Origin: JACCVG01 sp034664165
Lineage (GTDB): Bacteria; Actinomycetota; Thermoleophilia; Solirubrobacterales; Thermoleophilaceae
Assembly (NCBI GenBank): GCA_034664165.1
Contig: JAXDIE010000072.1
Coordinates: 1 to 32,848 of the forward strand
Direction of reading: 5' to 3'
Length of the DNA: 32,848 nucleotides
In this document: in pieces, positions 1-8,164 of the stretch
How positions within the stretch are numbered: position 1 is the stretch's first letter
Layout: the number at the start of each line of letters is the position of its first letter
Translations under genes and position numbers: made by a program
Notes under the pieces: model-generated
Told to the model about the DNA's origin: nothing
Databases searched by the model: none
Seen by the model: only the letters and a program-made list of their open reading frames with translations

Positions 1-296
1 GCGTTGTTCACCACGATGTCGATGCCGCCGAAGCGCTCGACGGTCTGGGCCACGGCGGCGTCCACCTGGGCCTCGTCGCGCACGTCGCCGATGATCGGCA
101 GCGCCTTTCCGCCGGCCTCCTCGATGGCCGCGGCGGCGGTGTGGATCGTTCCCGGCAGCTTGGGGTGGGGGGTGTCCGTCTTGGCCACAAGCGCGACGTT
201 TGCGCCTTCGGCGGCCAGGCGGACGGCGATTGCCTCACCGATCCCGCGACTGCCGCCAGACATCAGCACGACCTTGTCCTTCAGAAGAGTTGTCAT
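1..296 (-). CDS. HSDL2-like short-chain dehydrogenase/reductase, C-terminus cut by window edge
   Basis: Only the first 98 codons lie in the window. The protein opens MTTLLKDKVVLMSGGSRGIG, a Rossmann-fold nucleotide-binding motif (SGGSRGIG at residues 13-20), and the window edge falls at the following strand ending in IDIVVNN, the NNAG-type motif of classical SDRs. The segment AKTDTPHPKLPGTIHTAA after the second beta strand is typical of the HSDL2/citronellal-dehydrogenase-like SDR subgroup, which acts on lipid or isoprenoid-type alcohols and acids; that substrate class is family knowledge, not seen here. The ATG overlaps the stop of the upstream phospholipase-like gene as ATGA (293-296), so the two are probably translationally coupled. 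The catalytic Tyr-x3-Lys region is outside the window. Confidence 0.88.
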   Translation of the reverse strand, partial: MTTLLKDKVVLMSGGSRGIGEAIAVRLAAEGANVALVAKTDTPHPKLPGTIHTAAAAIEEAGGKALPIIGDVRDEAQVDAAVAQTVERFGGIDIVVNN

Positions 297-2446
297 GGCG
301 CGGATCCTATGTCCTGTGCGCGCTCCTCGTTCAGCCGCCGGGCCACGTCGATCACGTCGCCGTGGTCATAGAAATCGACCGCCAGCAGGTTGACGGGGTG
401 GCCGCGCGCGGCCTCGCACTCGTCGACCCTCCTCACGAGGGCATCTCCGGCGTTTGCCTGGTCCGCCAGGGTGGGTCGTGGAGCCGGCGTGCTCTCCACG
501 AAGTTGTTCATAAGGAAGAGCGTGCTGCCCTCCTCGCCGCGGTTGGGCTCGCACGAGGCCGGCGCCGCCAGGTCCGCGGGCGTCTTGAAGTCGTAGGGCG
601 TCTCCTCGACCAGCCCCTCGTACTGCGGCGGATACCAGGGCAGGGAGCCGTCGCTGGTCTCGCCCATGACCACCACCCGATGGCCGCTGGCGATCATCTC
701 GCGCAGGGTCGGCATCGGGTCAAGCGGGCCGGGATACACCAGGTCGATCAGACCGCTCTTCTCGAATGCCGCCTCCGTGTCGCCCGCGCTCACGCCGTCC
801 TCGATGCTGATCACCAGCACCTCCGCCGGGTTCTCGATCAGGAAGTCGTGGATCTTCGTGAGCGCTGTCACCGCCTTGGTGGCGCCCGTCTCGCAGAACC
901 CGTGGCAGAGGAAGACCTCGTGCATCCCGCCGGGCTTGAAGCCGATCCGGCTTCGCAGGCGTTCGGCGGTGGTCACGAACTCGTCGCCCAGCTCGTCGGA
1001 GAGCTTGGCGCGGCTCTTGGGGTCGTTGTCCAGGTCGGTCGCGACGCCCTTCGGCGTGTCGAAGCCGTAGTGGGTGTCGATCAGGAGCCCGCGGATCCCG
1101 TCCTCGAGCTGCCCGGTGATGCCCTTGGCCTGGTTGGCGAAGAGCCAACCCGGCTCGTTCCCCGCCGACATCGAGTTGTGGCTGGCCGGGAACGCGACCT
1201 GGTCGAACGGCATGTCGCACAGCGCGGGGCTGCCGTTGCAGGCGGTGATCTCCAGGGGCGGCGCCTCGGCGCGCCTGGTGGCCACGGCGAGACCGACGAC
1301 GGATCCCAGGAGCAGCACCGCCAGCCCCCCGGTCACCAGCGCGCGGATGACCGAGGTCCGGCGGCGGCGGCGCACGGGCTCCGGCTCGTCCGGCTCCTCG
1401 GCCGGCTCGGGATACTTGGGCAGCCAGAGCCGCAGGAGCTCGGCGACCCCCACGTAGAGCAGCCCGAGCCCCACGCACAGTGCCGCCAGGTCGACGATCT
1501 CCCTGCGCAGCGCGATGGCTGCGATTCCGAGCACGATCAGGCCAAGCGCTCGCAGCGCACGTCGCCAGCGGGTCGCCGGCGTGGCCGTGGCCAGCGCGCG
1601 CAAGCGCTCGAAGGTGTCGCTCAGGTCGATCGGGCGGATCAGCGCGGAGGCCGCGGCGGCCACGATCACGCCGCTGGCGGCCAGCGCCAGGCTCCACACC
1701 CGTAGCCCCCCGAGGAAGCCGTCGAGGATCCCGCGCGCGGCCGCGTCATCGGGACCCAGAGCGGCGGGTACCAGCAGCAACACGAGTTCGAGCCCGACGA
1801 AGATCACCGCCCCGGTGGCCCCCACCGCGATGCCGCACAGGCCGAGGGCCCGCCGGTGGTTGCCGGGGCGGGCAAGCGCCACCGCACCGCAGAAGAGGAG
1901 CAGGGCCGCCAACAGGCCGGTCATCGCGATTGCATGGGTGTCATCGCCGAGCCTCACCAGGTCGACGGGGACCTGCAGGGCATCTCCGTTCGAGATCTTG
2001 AGGAGGTTGGCGCGCAGGTCGTGGGGGATCTGGGCGGCCAGCTTCGGGTTGATCGACTTGAGCGCGTCGGTCAGGAGCAGCCCCACGTCGGCCACCGCGA
2101 GCGTGATCGTGGACTGGCTGCGCCCGAAGATCGTGCGATGCAGGTCGTAGACCGCCGAGCGGAACACGCCCTGGAACGCCGGGGTTCCGATCAGGCCATC
2201 GACGATCCCGCTGATCACCGGCCGGAAAGCGATCGCGTCGGGCGCGACGTTGAGCACGGCGCCGGTAACCCGTTCCGAGACGTCGGCGCGGACATCGGGG
2301 TTGGCCAGCGAGCTGGTGGCGCGATCGGCGAAGGCCTGGGAGTCGAAGACCTCGCGATCGATGTAGAGCGAAAGCGCGCCGACCAGCAGGCACACGCTTG
2401 CCGCCCCGATCAGGGCAGGAGTGGCGAGCCTGCGGATCCCTCCCAT
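293..2446 (-). CDS. Polytopic membrane protein with C-terminal PI-PLC-like phosphodiesterase domain
   Basis: With the start at ATG 2446 the product has 717 residues. A membrane helix lies at about residues 8-27, followed by an extracytoplasmic stretch rich in DREVFDSQAFADR-type sequence, as in other actinobacterial integral membrane proteins. About five to six more helices follow up to roughly residue 385. The C-terminal third (about 395-700) has the TIM-barrel phosphodiesterase signature: FPASHNSMS with the candidate catalytic His423, then DGIRGLLIDTHYG, a second His in LCHGFC, and VLVISIEDG. PI-PLC-X-like enzymes cleave phosphodiester bonds of phosphoinositides or related lipids; the substrate here is unknown. 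In-frame starts upstream exist as far as GTG 2536, but that codon sits inside a perfect hairpin and the extra residues look unlike a signal peptide. No strong ribosome binding site decides the start. The gene overlaps the SDR gene by ATGA. Confidence 0.8.
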   Translation of the reverse strand: MGGIRRLATPALIGAASVCLLVGALSLYIDREVFDSQAFADRATSSLANPDVRADVSERVTGAVLNVAPDAIAFRPVISGIVDGLIGTPAFQGVFRSAVYDLHRTIFGRSQSTITLAVADVGLLLTDALKSINPKLAAQIPHDLRANLLKISNGDALQVPVDLVRLGDDTHAIAMTGLLAALLLFCGAVALARPGNHRRALGLCGIAVGATGAVIFVGLELVLLLVPAALGPDDAAARGILDGFLGGLRVWSLALAASGVIVAAAASALIRPIDLSDTFERLRALATATPATRWRRALRALGLIVLGIAAIALRREIVDLAALCVGLGLLYVGVAELLRLWLPKYPEPAEEPDEPEPVRRRRRTSVIRALVTGGLAVLLLGSVVGLAVATRRAEAPPLEITACNGSPALCDMPFDQVAFPASHNSMSAGNEPGWLFANQAKGITGQLEDGIRGLLIDTHYGFDTPKGVATDLDNDPKSRAKLSDELGDEFVTTAERLRSRIGFKPGGMHEVFLCHGFCETGATKAVTALTKIHDFLIENPAEVLVISIEDGVSAGDTEAAFEKSGLIDLVYPGPLDPMPTLREMIASGHRVVVMGETSDGSLPWYPPQYEGLVEETPYDFKTPADLAAPASCEPNRGEEGSTLFLMNNFVESTPAPRPTLADQANAGDALVRRVDECEAARGHPVNLLAVDFYDHGDVIDVARRLNEERAQDIGSAP

Positions 2447-2462
2447 CGCGAGGGAGAGACTA

Positions 2463-2625
2463 GATGGTTGATCCCTCACTACCGCACCCACGGATGACGC
2501 CGCATGCCGTCGCTGAGCGGCACCCGCGGCACTCACCGATAGCGCTGCTATCGGTTTCGGCCCCGTGCACCCCTCAGCTCGGCCTGCGCCGCCCCCATGG
2601 GCACGCTAGTTCGAGATCAACCATC
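2463..2625. repeat. 11-bp perfect inverted repeat flanking the upstream region of the PLC-like gene
   Basis: GATGGTTGATC at 2463-2473 is exactly complementary to GATCAACCATC at 2615-2625, 141 bases away. The pair brackets the gene-free stretch between the csoR stop (2636) and the ATG of the PLC-like gene (2446). A chance match of this length within 200 bases is unlikely but possible. It could be a pair of operator half-sites for looping or a long-range RNA stem; no family is recognised. Confidence 0.45.
2535..2555. promoter_or_regulatory. Perfect 9-bp palindrome, possible operator
   Basis: ACCGATAGC (2535-2543), a 3-base spacer GCT, then GCTATCGGT (2547-2555). No T-tract follows on either strand, so an intrinsic terminator is unlikely. 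It lies about 90 bases upstream of the chosen start of the PLC-like gene and downstream of csoR, so an operator for a dimeric regulator is the simplest reading. The cognate regulator is not identifiable. Confidence 0.45.
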
Positions 2626-2635
2626 GAACCGCGCC

Positions 2636-2926
2636 TCAGCCGTGGCGCATGAGTCGCCGGACGGCGCCCATCAGCTCGGCCGTGCGCTCGGGCTGCTTCT
2701 TGGGCTCGGCCCCGACGACGCAGTGGGCGGCGTGGTCGGTCAGCAGCTCCAGAGCCACCTTGTCCAGGGCTGCCTGGACCGCCGTGATCTGGGTGAGCAC
2801 GTCGATGCAGTAGCGGTCGTCCTCGATCATCCCCTGGACACCGCGGACCTGGCCCTCGATCCGGCGAAGGCGGGAGAGCAGCGGGCGCCTGTTCTCGGTG
2901 TAGCCCTGCCGCACGGCGGGGCTCAT
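2636..2926 (-). CDS. csoR: CsoR/FrmR-family metal-sensing repressor, copper type
   Basis: This 96-residue all-helical repressor belongs to the CsoR/RcnR/FrmR (DUF156) family, which releases operator DNA upon binding Cu(I), other metals or electrophiles. The helix 1 hallmark RRIEGQVRGVQGMIEDDRYC is present. The candidate ligand set is Cys40, His65 and Cys69 (C-x24-H-x3-C), the same spacing as the Cu(I)-binding Cys-His-Cys set of Mycobacterium tuberculosis CsoR; this favours copper over formaldehyde or nickel sensing. The ATG overlaps the stop of the upstream DUF4396 gene as ATGA (2923-2926), so both are one transcript. The predicted operator lies before DUF4396 (3555-3573), consistent with autoregulation of the pair. 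Confidence 0.93.
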   Translation of the reverse strand: MSPAVRQGYTENRRPLLSRLRRIEGQVRGVQGMIEDDRYCIDVLTQITAVQAALDKVALELLTDHAAHCVVGAEPKKQPERTAELMGAVRRLMRHG

Positions 2927-3516
2927 GCGCCACCGCCGATCAGGACCTGGCTCACCAGGACGACGGTGCCGAACACGAAGGCCAGCGCGGCGACCCAGGC
3001 AACGACCTTGACGGGCGGCCCCCCGTGGATCCCGGTCTCGTGCACCACGCTGTGGCCCTTGCCGCGGGCGATAAGCCAGCGGTTCACGGGGACGGCCGCA
3101 CAACCCGCGATCGCCAGGGCAAAGGCCAGGCTGCCCCAGAAGAGCAGCGTGTCGAGGCCCGCATCCAGGGCGCCCGGGACCACCAGGACGATCGCGTTGT
3201 CCACTACCTCCATCGTGGCGATGCTCAGCGTGTCCGAGGCCAGGGCGATCGGGATCACCGCCGCGAGCGAGAACCCGGCCTTGAGAAGCGGGAAGCTGGT
3301 CAGGCTGTAGCCGAACACGAAGGCCAGCACCGTGGCCAGGATGATCGTGCCGCCGTTCGACAGCCCGACGGCGGTGCCCAGCGCCATGCCGGCGATCTCG
3401 CCCAGGGCGCAACCGGTGAGGCAGTGGAGCGTCGCGTTGATGGCCACGCCGGTGAGCGCGCGGCCCTCTGTGGGCATGGCGTGGTGGTTGTGATCGTGAT
3501 GCGCGTGGGCTTCCAT
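2923..3516 (-). CDS. DUF4396 membrane protein with His-rich N-terminus, cotranscribed with csoR
   Basis: The 197-residue protein begins MEAHAHHDHNHHAM, with six histidines at residues 4, 6, 7, 9, 11 and 12, a likely metal-binding tail. Four to five hydrophobic helices follow, with the DUF4396 features LSNGGTIILATVLAFVFGY, the DNAIVLVVPGALDAG helix and AAVPVNRWLIARGKGH. DUF4396 has no established biochemical role to my knowledge. Being first in an operon with a copper-type CsoR, and having a His-rich end, it is probably a copper or other metal handling or transport protein (inference). Upstream, GGAGC sits 5 bases before the ATG as a ribosome binding site. A -10 box overlapping a CsoR-like operator lies about 40 bases upstream. 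Confidence 0.88.
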   Translation of the reverse strand: MEAHAHHDHNHHAMPTEGRALTGVAINATLHCLTGCALGEIAGMALGTAVGLSNGGTIILATVLAFVFGYSLTSFPLLKAGFSLAAVIPIALASDTLSIATMEVVDNAIVLVVPGALDAGLDTLLFWGSLAFALAIAGCAAVPVNRWLIARGKGHSVVHETGIHGGPPVKVVAWVAALAFVFGTVVLVSQVLIGGGA

Positions 3517-3554
3517 CCGGGCTCCTTCGGTCGGCGGCTGGTCGAGCGACGAAG

Positions 3555-3573
3555 ACTATACCCCCTAGGGGTG
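3555..3573 (-). promoter_or_regulatory. CsoR-type operator overlapping a -10 box (TATAGT)
   Basis: On the minus strand the sequence reads CACCCCTAGGGGGTATAGT. The C4/G5 pseudo-palindrome around TA matches the general architecture of CsoR operators (A/T ends, GC tracts, short centre). It runs directly into TATAGT (3555-3560), a good -10 element for the DUF4396-csoR operon. No convincing -35 hexamer is visible. Binding here would occlude RNA polymerase, the usual CsoR autoregulation. Confidence 0.7.
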
Positions 3574-3627
3574 TTCTTCGGGGATACTCACCGCGTGACC
3601 GGGAGGCTCACCGCAGGGGCGTCGAGC

Positions 3628-4329
3628 TCAGCCGAGGAAGCTGGCCAGATCCGCTGGGGTGTGCACCACGATCCGCCCGCGCTTGATCGTCAGCGTGCCC
3701 TCGTTCTCGAGCCAGTACAGAAGCCGCTGGACCTCGTCCTTGGGGGCGCCGGCCAGTTTGGCCACGTCGCTGGGGCTGCCCGCCACCTCGACGTCGAACT
3801 CGGCGGCGCCCGTGGCCTGCCGTGCCTGCACCTGCGAGAGCAGCGCCGCGGCGATCCGGCCGGTCTCGCTGCTCAGGGCGTGGTCGAACAGCCGGTCGTT
3901 GGCCGCTCGCAGGCGGCCGGCGAGCTCGACCACGAGCTCGAGGGCCACCTGGGGCGAGGCACTGACCACCTGCATGACCCGGTCTCCGCCTATCCGCAGC
4001 GCTGCGCTGGGCTCCATCGTCTCGATGCTGGCGGAGCGGACTTCGCCGTCGAACAGCGCCAGCTCGCCGAACGTGGTGCCCGGGTGCAGGGTGGCCAGCG
4101 AGATCTCGCGACCGTCGGCGCCCCGCCGGTGCACGCGCACCGATCCGCTGTGGAGCAGGAAGCATTCGTGGCCGACATCGCCCTCCCGGAACACGGCCAC
4201 GCCGCCGTCCCAGCTGACCTCCTCGGCTTCGCGGGCCAGGTCGACGCGGTCGTTGGCCGCGAGCGAGCTCAGCCAGGCCAGGCCGTCCAGCAACTCCGTC
4301 TTCTGTTCGAGGCTAAGCACGTTGCTCAT
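3628..4329 (-). CDS. Crp/Fnr-family transcription regulator
   Basis: This 233-residue protein has an N-terminal cyclic-nucleotide-binding beta barrel (about 25-140) and a C-terminal winged helix-turn-helix (about 165-225). The effector pocket motif reads FGELALFDGEVRSAS at 87-101, with Gly88-Glu89 and Arg98-Ser99 in the phosphate-binding-cassette positions, so cNMP binding is plausible. The recognition region is SPSDVAKLAGAPKDEVQRLL near 184-203. No Fnr-type cysteine cluster is present. A GGGAG box precedes the ATG. The gene is divergent from the MMPL transporter gene with only 44 bases between the start codons, so it may control that gene and itself (inference). Confidence 0.92.
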   Translation of the reverse strand: MSNVLSLEQKTELLDGLAWLSSLAANDRVDLAREAEEVSWDGGVAVFREGDVGHECFLLHSGSVRVHRRGADGREISLATLHPGTTFGELALFDGEVRSASIETMEPSAALRIGGDRVMQVVSASPQVALELVVELAGRLRAANDRLFDHALSSETGRIAAALLSQVQARQATGAAEFDVEVAGSPSDVAKLAGAPKDEVQRLLYWLENEGTLTIKRGRIVVHTPADLASFLG

Positions 4330-4373
4330 CCGGCTCCCGCCGCATTCGGGGCCCCCGCTGGGGCGACCATAGC

Positions 4374-7300
4374 GTGAACGCGATTGCCCGCCTCGGGGTT
4401 CGCTATCCGAAGGCCGTGGTCGCAGGCTGGATCGCCGCTGTCCTGGTGCTCGGCGTGCTCGGGATCAATGTGGAGTCCAAGCTCAGGGGCTCGGACCTGG
4501 TCATCCCCGGCACGGAGATAGCCCGCTGGTCGGATGCACGCGCGGGCCACTACGGAGCCGAGGCCACGGTGATCCTGACCGGCACCGCAGCCGAGCTCGA
4601 CCGGCAGGGCCCCGTCCTTGCCAAGCGCCTGTCGGATCGGCCCCACGTCGGGGTGCTCAGTCCGTGGAGTGGAGGCGACCTGGCCGAGGCCCTCCGCCCG
4701 GAGCCCGGCCGGGCGGTGTTCGTGCTTGATCTGGTGCAGGAGCCGGGTCAGGGGGTCGACGACGTGATCGAGCCGGTCCGGGACATGCTCGGGGAGGAGG
4801 TCCGTCCGCCGCTGCACTGGTACTACACCGGTCTCGGCCCGCTCGGCCAGGCCATCAACAAGGAGGCCGTGAGCTCTGTCGCGAGCGCCGAGCAGATCGC
4901 TTTCCCCGCCCTGATCGTCGTCCTGCTGCTCGTCTTCCGCTCGGTGGTCGCGGCGATGATCCCCCTGTTCATCGCGCTCTGCAGTGTCCGGGCGGCGTGC
5001 GGCGTGATCGCCCTGCTCACGAATTGGGTGCCGCTTGACGCCGTCACGCTGAGCCTGGCGTCGCTGATCGGGCTGGCGCTCGGAGTCGACTACTCCCTGC
5101 TCATCGTCACCAGATTCCGGGAGCAATTGGACTCCGGAACCTCCGTCCGGCACTCGGCCTCGCTGGCCGCCCAGACCGCCGGCCGGACCGCGGTGTTCGC
5201 GGCCGTCGTCCTCACGGCGATCATGTCCGTGTCGCTGCTGCTGTCGCCGGGGACGATCCTGCTCTCGGCCTCGGTCGGCGCGATCACCGTGACGGCGATC
5301 GCGGCCGTCGGCGGAGCGATCGTGACCCCGGCGATCCTCAGCCTGCTCGGCCACCGCGTGAACCGCCTGCGAATCGGCCCCACGCGCACCCAGCGCAGCG
5401 GTCCGGGGCGGATCGAGGTGATCGTGGGGCGCCTGACACGGCGCCCGGGCTTCGCCGCCGCAGCGGTGCTCCTGCTGTTGCTGCTGGCGGCCAGCCCGGT
5501 GCTGGGCCTCGACGCGATCCCGCCCGACCCCAGGCAGCTGCCGCCTGGCAGTGACGGCTTCAAGAGCTACGACCAGGTCAGGCAATCCGGGCTGGGACCC
5601 AGCCTGGACATCTCGGTGAAAGCGCCGGAGGGCTCGCTGACCACGCCCGCGCGTCTGAAGGCGCTCAGGACGTTCGAGCAGTCGCTGGCAGATGTCGACT
5701 ACGTCAAGCTCGCAGTCGGCCCCGGCTCCCTGGCCCAGGCGGCGGAGCTTCCCGGCGGCGGCGGAAAGGGCGCCGGCGTGGAGGACAGCCAGAAGCAGGT
5801 ATCCAAGCTGACCGACGGCCTGGCCCGGGCGGCGGACGGGGTGGGGAAGCTGCGCGGCGGCGTGATCAGGGCAGCAGGCGGCAGCCGCCGGCTGGAGCAG
5901 GGGATAGCCAACGCCGAACAGGGCAGCGGGCGCCTCAGCCAGGGCGGGCACCGGGCCAGCTCCGGGGCGGATCGGATCGCCCAGGCAACCGATGCCGCGA
6001 AGAAGGACCTCGATCCGCTGCGCCACAAGCTGACACGTGCCCGCAACGGCACGAGGCGGCTGGCCGATGGCGCTTCCCGCGCTCAGCATGGGTCGGTTCG
6101 GCTTGCGCGCGGGGCCGGACGGCTGCACGACGGCCTGGCCGGCAAGCTCGGGCCGGGCGTGTCGCGTCTGGCCGACGGGTTGGGGGGCGGCGGCAAGGAC
6201 CTGGGCCGGCTGACCGAGCCGGCAGGGGTCATCGAGCAGCAGCTCAAGAACGCCATTGACGATCTGAACAACATGCTGATCGGCAAGACCGATCCGCGCT
6301 ACGGCAAGGCGCTGCGTGCGACCTACACGGCGCTGGCTGCCACCACCGGCAAGGACCCCCGCGACGGCAGCCGCGTCAACGCCCGCTACGACGGGCTGGT
6401 GGCTTCGCTCAAGAAGGGCAAGAAGCTCCTCGGCCGCGGGGCCGACGGCGCCGCGCGCCTGGAGAGCGGCAGCAACAGGGCTGCGCACGGGGCGCACAGG
6501 CTGGCGCACGGATCGGAGCGCCTCGCCGGGGGACTCAAGCGCATCGAGCACGGCAACCGCCGTATCCACAGCGAGCTCCAGCACTACCTCGCCCTGCTGA
6601 ACCGCTCGCGGCCGGAGATCTCCCGCCTCGTGGAGGGCGTTGACTCGCTGGCCGCCGGCCTCGGTCGCCTGAGCGCGGGCACCGACGAGCTGAATGCGGG
6701 CCTCGGCCGCGCCCGGGGCGGCCTGGGCACCCTGTCGAGCAAGCTCGCGCAGGGCGGCCGCAGAAGCCGGCCGCTGCAGACGGGCCTCGAGAAGATCTCC
6801 GACCGGGCCGGGGGGTTGTCGGACATCTCCAGGAAGTCGCCCGGATTCGTGGACTCCGGGTACGTGGGGTTGGCAGCGCTCGCGGGCGCGCGCCCCAGGG
6901 ATCGTGAGTCCGCGGGCTTCCTCATCGACCTGGCGAACGGCGGCGCCGACGGCAGGATCGTGGTGGTGCCCGACGTGCCCACCAACGATCCGCGGACCAA
7001 CGAGGTGGTCGACACGATCACTGCAGACGCCGCCGCCTTCAGCAAGGAGAGCCACATCTCGACAGCCGTCGGCGGGGCCGCCCCCGAGCTCGTGGTCTAC
7101 GACCGCGTGACCACGGGCAGGCTGCCCCTGCTGATCGGGGCGATTGCCCTGGTCACCTACCTCCTGCTCGTGCCGATCCTGCGCTCGCTGCTCCTGCCGC
7201 TGCTGGCGGTGGGGCTGAACGTCCTCACCGTGGCGGTCGGGTTCGGCGCCCTCTGTGCGCTGTTCGTCGGCGAGCATCCGCTGCTGGGAGGAGCGGGAGC

Positions 7301-7766
7301 CCTGGACGTGGTGACGGTCGCGGCGGTCTTCTCCATCACCTTCGCGCTCTCCATCGACTACCAGGTGTTCCTGCTCACCCGTATGCGCGAGGAGTACGTG
7401 AGGACCCAGAGCGGGGAGCTCGCCATCGAGTTCGGAATCCGCCGCACGGCGGCCGTAGTCACCGGCGCGGCCGCGATCATGATGGCCGTGTTCTTCGCGT
7501 TCGGCCTCTCGGACTTCGTGATCATCCGTGAGTTCGGCATCGGCTTGGCGGTGGCCGTGTTCATCGACGCCACGCTGGTCCGGCTCGTGCTTCTGCCGTC
7601 ACTGATGAAGCTGTTCGGCTTCTCCACATGGTGGCTGCCGCCTTGGCTAGACGAGCGGCTGCCGATCTTCGACGTCGAGGGCTCCCACGCGCAGGCCGAG
7701 CACCAGGCGCTCACCCGGATCATGGGCCGGTTGCGCTCCAGCCCGGGCCGGGCCGCCCGCGTCTGA
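4374..7766 (+). CDS. MMPL/RND-family membrane transporter with long Gly-rich central repeat region
   Basis: The 1130-residue product has two RND halves. The first helix is at about 14-32, then an extracytoplasmic domain, then a helix cluster from about 175 to 380 containing the GLALGVDYSLLIVTRFREQL motif typical of MMPL/YdfJ proteins. The second half ends with another cluster (about 920-1110) with ALSIDYQVFLLTRMREEY. Between them, residues about 480-820 form a periphery of repeated G-x2-RL-x2-G units, probably a long helical hairpin outside the membrane. The RND family uses the proton gradient to move lipids, siderophores or drugs; the cargo here is unknown. GTG 4374 is chosen because it begins directly before the amphipathic lead to helix 1; no good SD is seen. 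It is divergent from the Crp-type regulator. Confidence 0.9.
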   Translation: MNAIARLGVRYPKAVVAGWIAAVLVLGVLGINVESKLRGSDLVIPGTEIARWSDARAGHYGAEATVILTGTAAELDRQGPVLAKRLSDRPHVGVLSPWSGGDLAEALRPEPGRAVFVLDLVQEPGQGVDDVIEPVRDMLGEEVRPPLHWYYTGLGPLGQAINKEAVSSVASAEQIAFPALIVVLLLVFRSVVAAMIPLFIALCSVRAACGVIALLTNWVPLDAVTLSLASLIGLALGVDYSLLIVTRFREQLDSGTSVRHSASLAAQTAGRTAVFAAVVLTAIMSVSLLLSPGTILLSASVGAITVTAIAAVGGAIVTPAILSLLGHRVNRLRIGPTRTQRSGPGRIEVIVGRLTRRPGFAAAAVLLLLLLAASPVLGLDAIPPDPRQLPPGSDGFKSYDQVRQSGLGPSLDISVKAPEGSLTTPARLKALRTFEQSLADVDYVKLAVGPGSLAQAAELPGGGGKGAGVEDSQKQVSKLTDGLARAADGVGKLRGGVIRAAGGSRRLEQGIANAEQGSGRLSQGGHRASSGADRIAQATDAAKKDLDPLRHKLTRARNGTRRLADGASRAQHGSVRLARGAGRLHDGLAGKLGPGVSRLADGLGGGGKDLGRLTEPAGVIEQQLKNAIDDLNNMLIGKTDPRYGKALRATYTALAATTGKDPRDGSRVNARYDGLVASLKKGKKLLGRGADGAARLESGSNRAAHGAHRLAHGSERLAGGLKRIEHGNRRIHSELQHYLALLNRSRPEISRLVEGVDSLAAGLGRLSAGTDELNAGLGRARGGLGTLSSKLAQGGRRSRPLQTGLEKISDRAGGLSDISRKSPGFVDSGYVGLAALAGARPRDRESAGFLIDLANGGADGRIVVVPDVPTNDPRTNEVVDTITADAAAFSKESHISTAVGGAAPELVVYDRVTTGRLPLLIGAIALVTYLLLVPILRSLLLPLLAVGLNVLTVAVGFGALCALFVGEHPLLGGAGALDVVTVAAVFSITFALSIDYQVFLLTRMREEYVRTQSGELAIEFGIRRTAAVVTGAAAIMMAVFFAFGLSDFVIIREFGIGLAVAVFIDATLVRLVLLPSLMKLFGFSTWWLPPWLDERLPIFDVEGSHAQAEHQALTRIMGRLRSSPGRAARV

Positions 7767-7768
7767 GC

Positions 7769-8164
7769 TCAGCCGGGGCGCCCGACCAGCTCGTCGAAAA
7801 GCCGGTCGAGCGTCTCGGCGGGGTCGTCGCACAGGCCCACGTGCACCGCCGAGGGCTGGACGATCGTGTCGGAGGGGGCCGTGACGAAGCCGAAGCGGTC
7901 GCTCTGGTCCATCGCGGCCATGGGCCCGCCGGCATCCTCGCCGCGAACCACGCGGATCAGCCCGGTCAGGTGGGCCTCGAGCGCGGCCAGATCCAGCCCG
8001 GGCTCGAGCAGTGCCAGGGCGTCCGGGTCCACGTGCACGCGCGCGTCGAGGAAGCTGCGGCGGCGGCAGTAGAGCACCACGCCCACGTTCACCCGCTCGC
8101 CGCGCGCGGCGGAGGGAACCACGCGCCAGATCGCGTACTGGAAGCTCTCGCGCTCAGCGGCCAT
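7769..8164 (-). CDS. DUF3037 domain protein, partner of HipA-like kinase
   Basis: The 131-residue product matches DUF3037: FQYAIWRVVPSAARGERVNVGVVLYC near the N-terminus, then FLDARVHVDPDALALLEPGLDL, and a C-terminal segment RLFDELVGRPG. The function of the domain is not established to my knowledge. The gene overlaps the end of the upstream HipA-like kinase gene by 11 bases (8154-8164), indicating tight coupling. It ends 3 bases before the convergent end of the MMPL gene. The kinase and DUF3037 are a recurring pair in bacterial genomes, so a joint role, perhaps regulator or substrate of the kinase, is inferred. Confidence 0.87.
   Translation of the reverse strand: MAAERESFQYAIWRVVPSAARGERVNVGVVLYCRRRSFLDARVHVDPDALALLEPGLDLAALEAHLTGLIRVVRGEDAGGPMAAMDQSDRFGFVTAPSDTIVQPSAVHVGLCDDPAETLDRLFDELVGRPG

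Noticed and set aside
4326..7277. 983-codon open frame on the minus strand opposite the MMPL gene
   Set aside because: Low-complexity Arg/Gly/Gln/His-rich product without domains; it mirrors the high-GC codon pattern of the real transporter gene.
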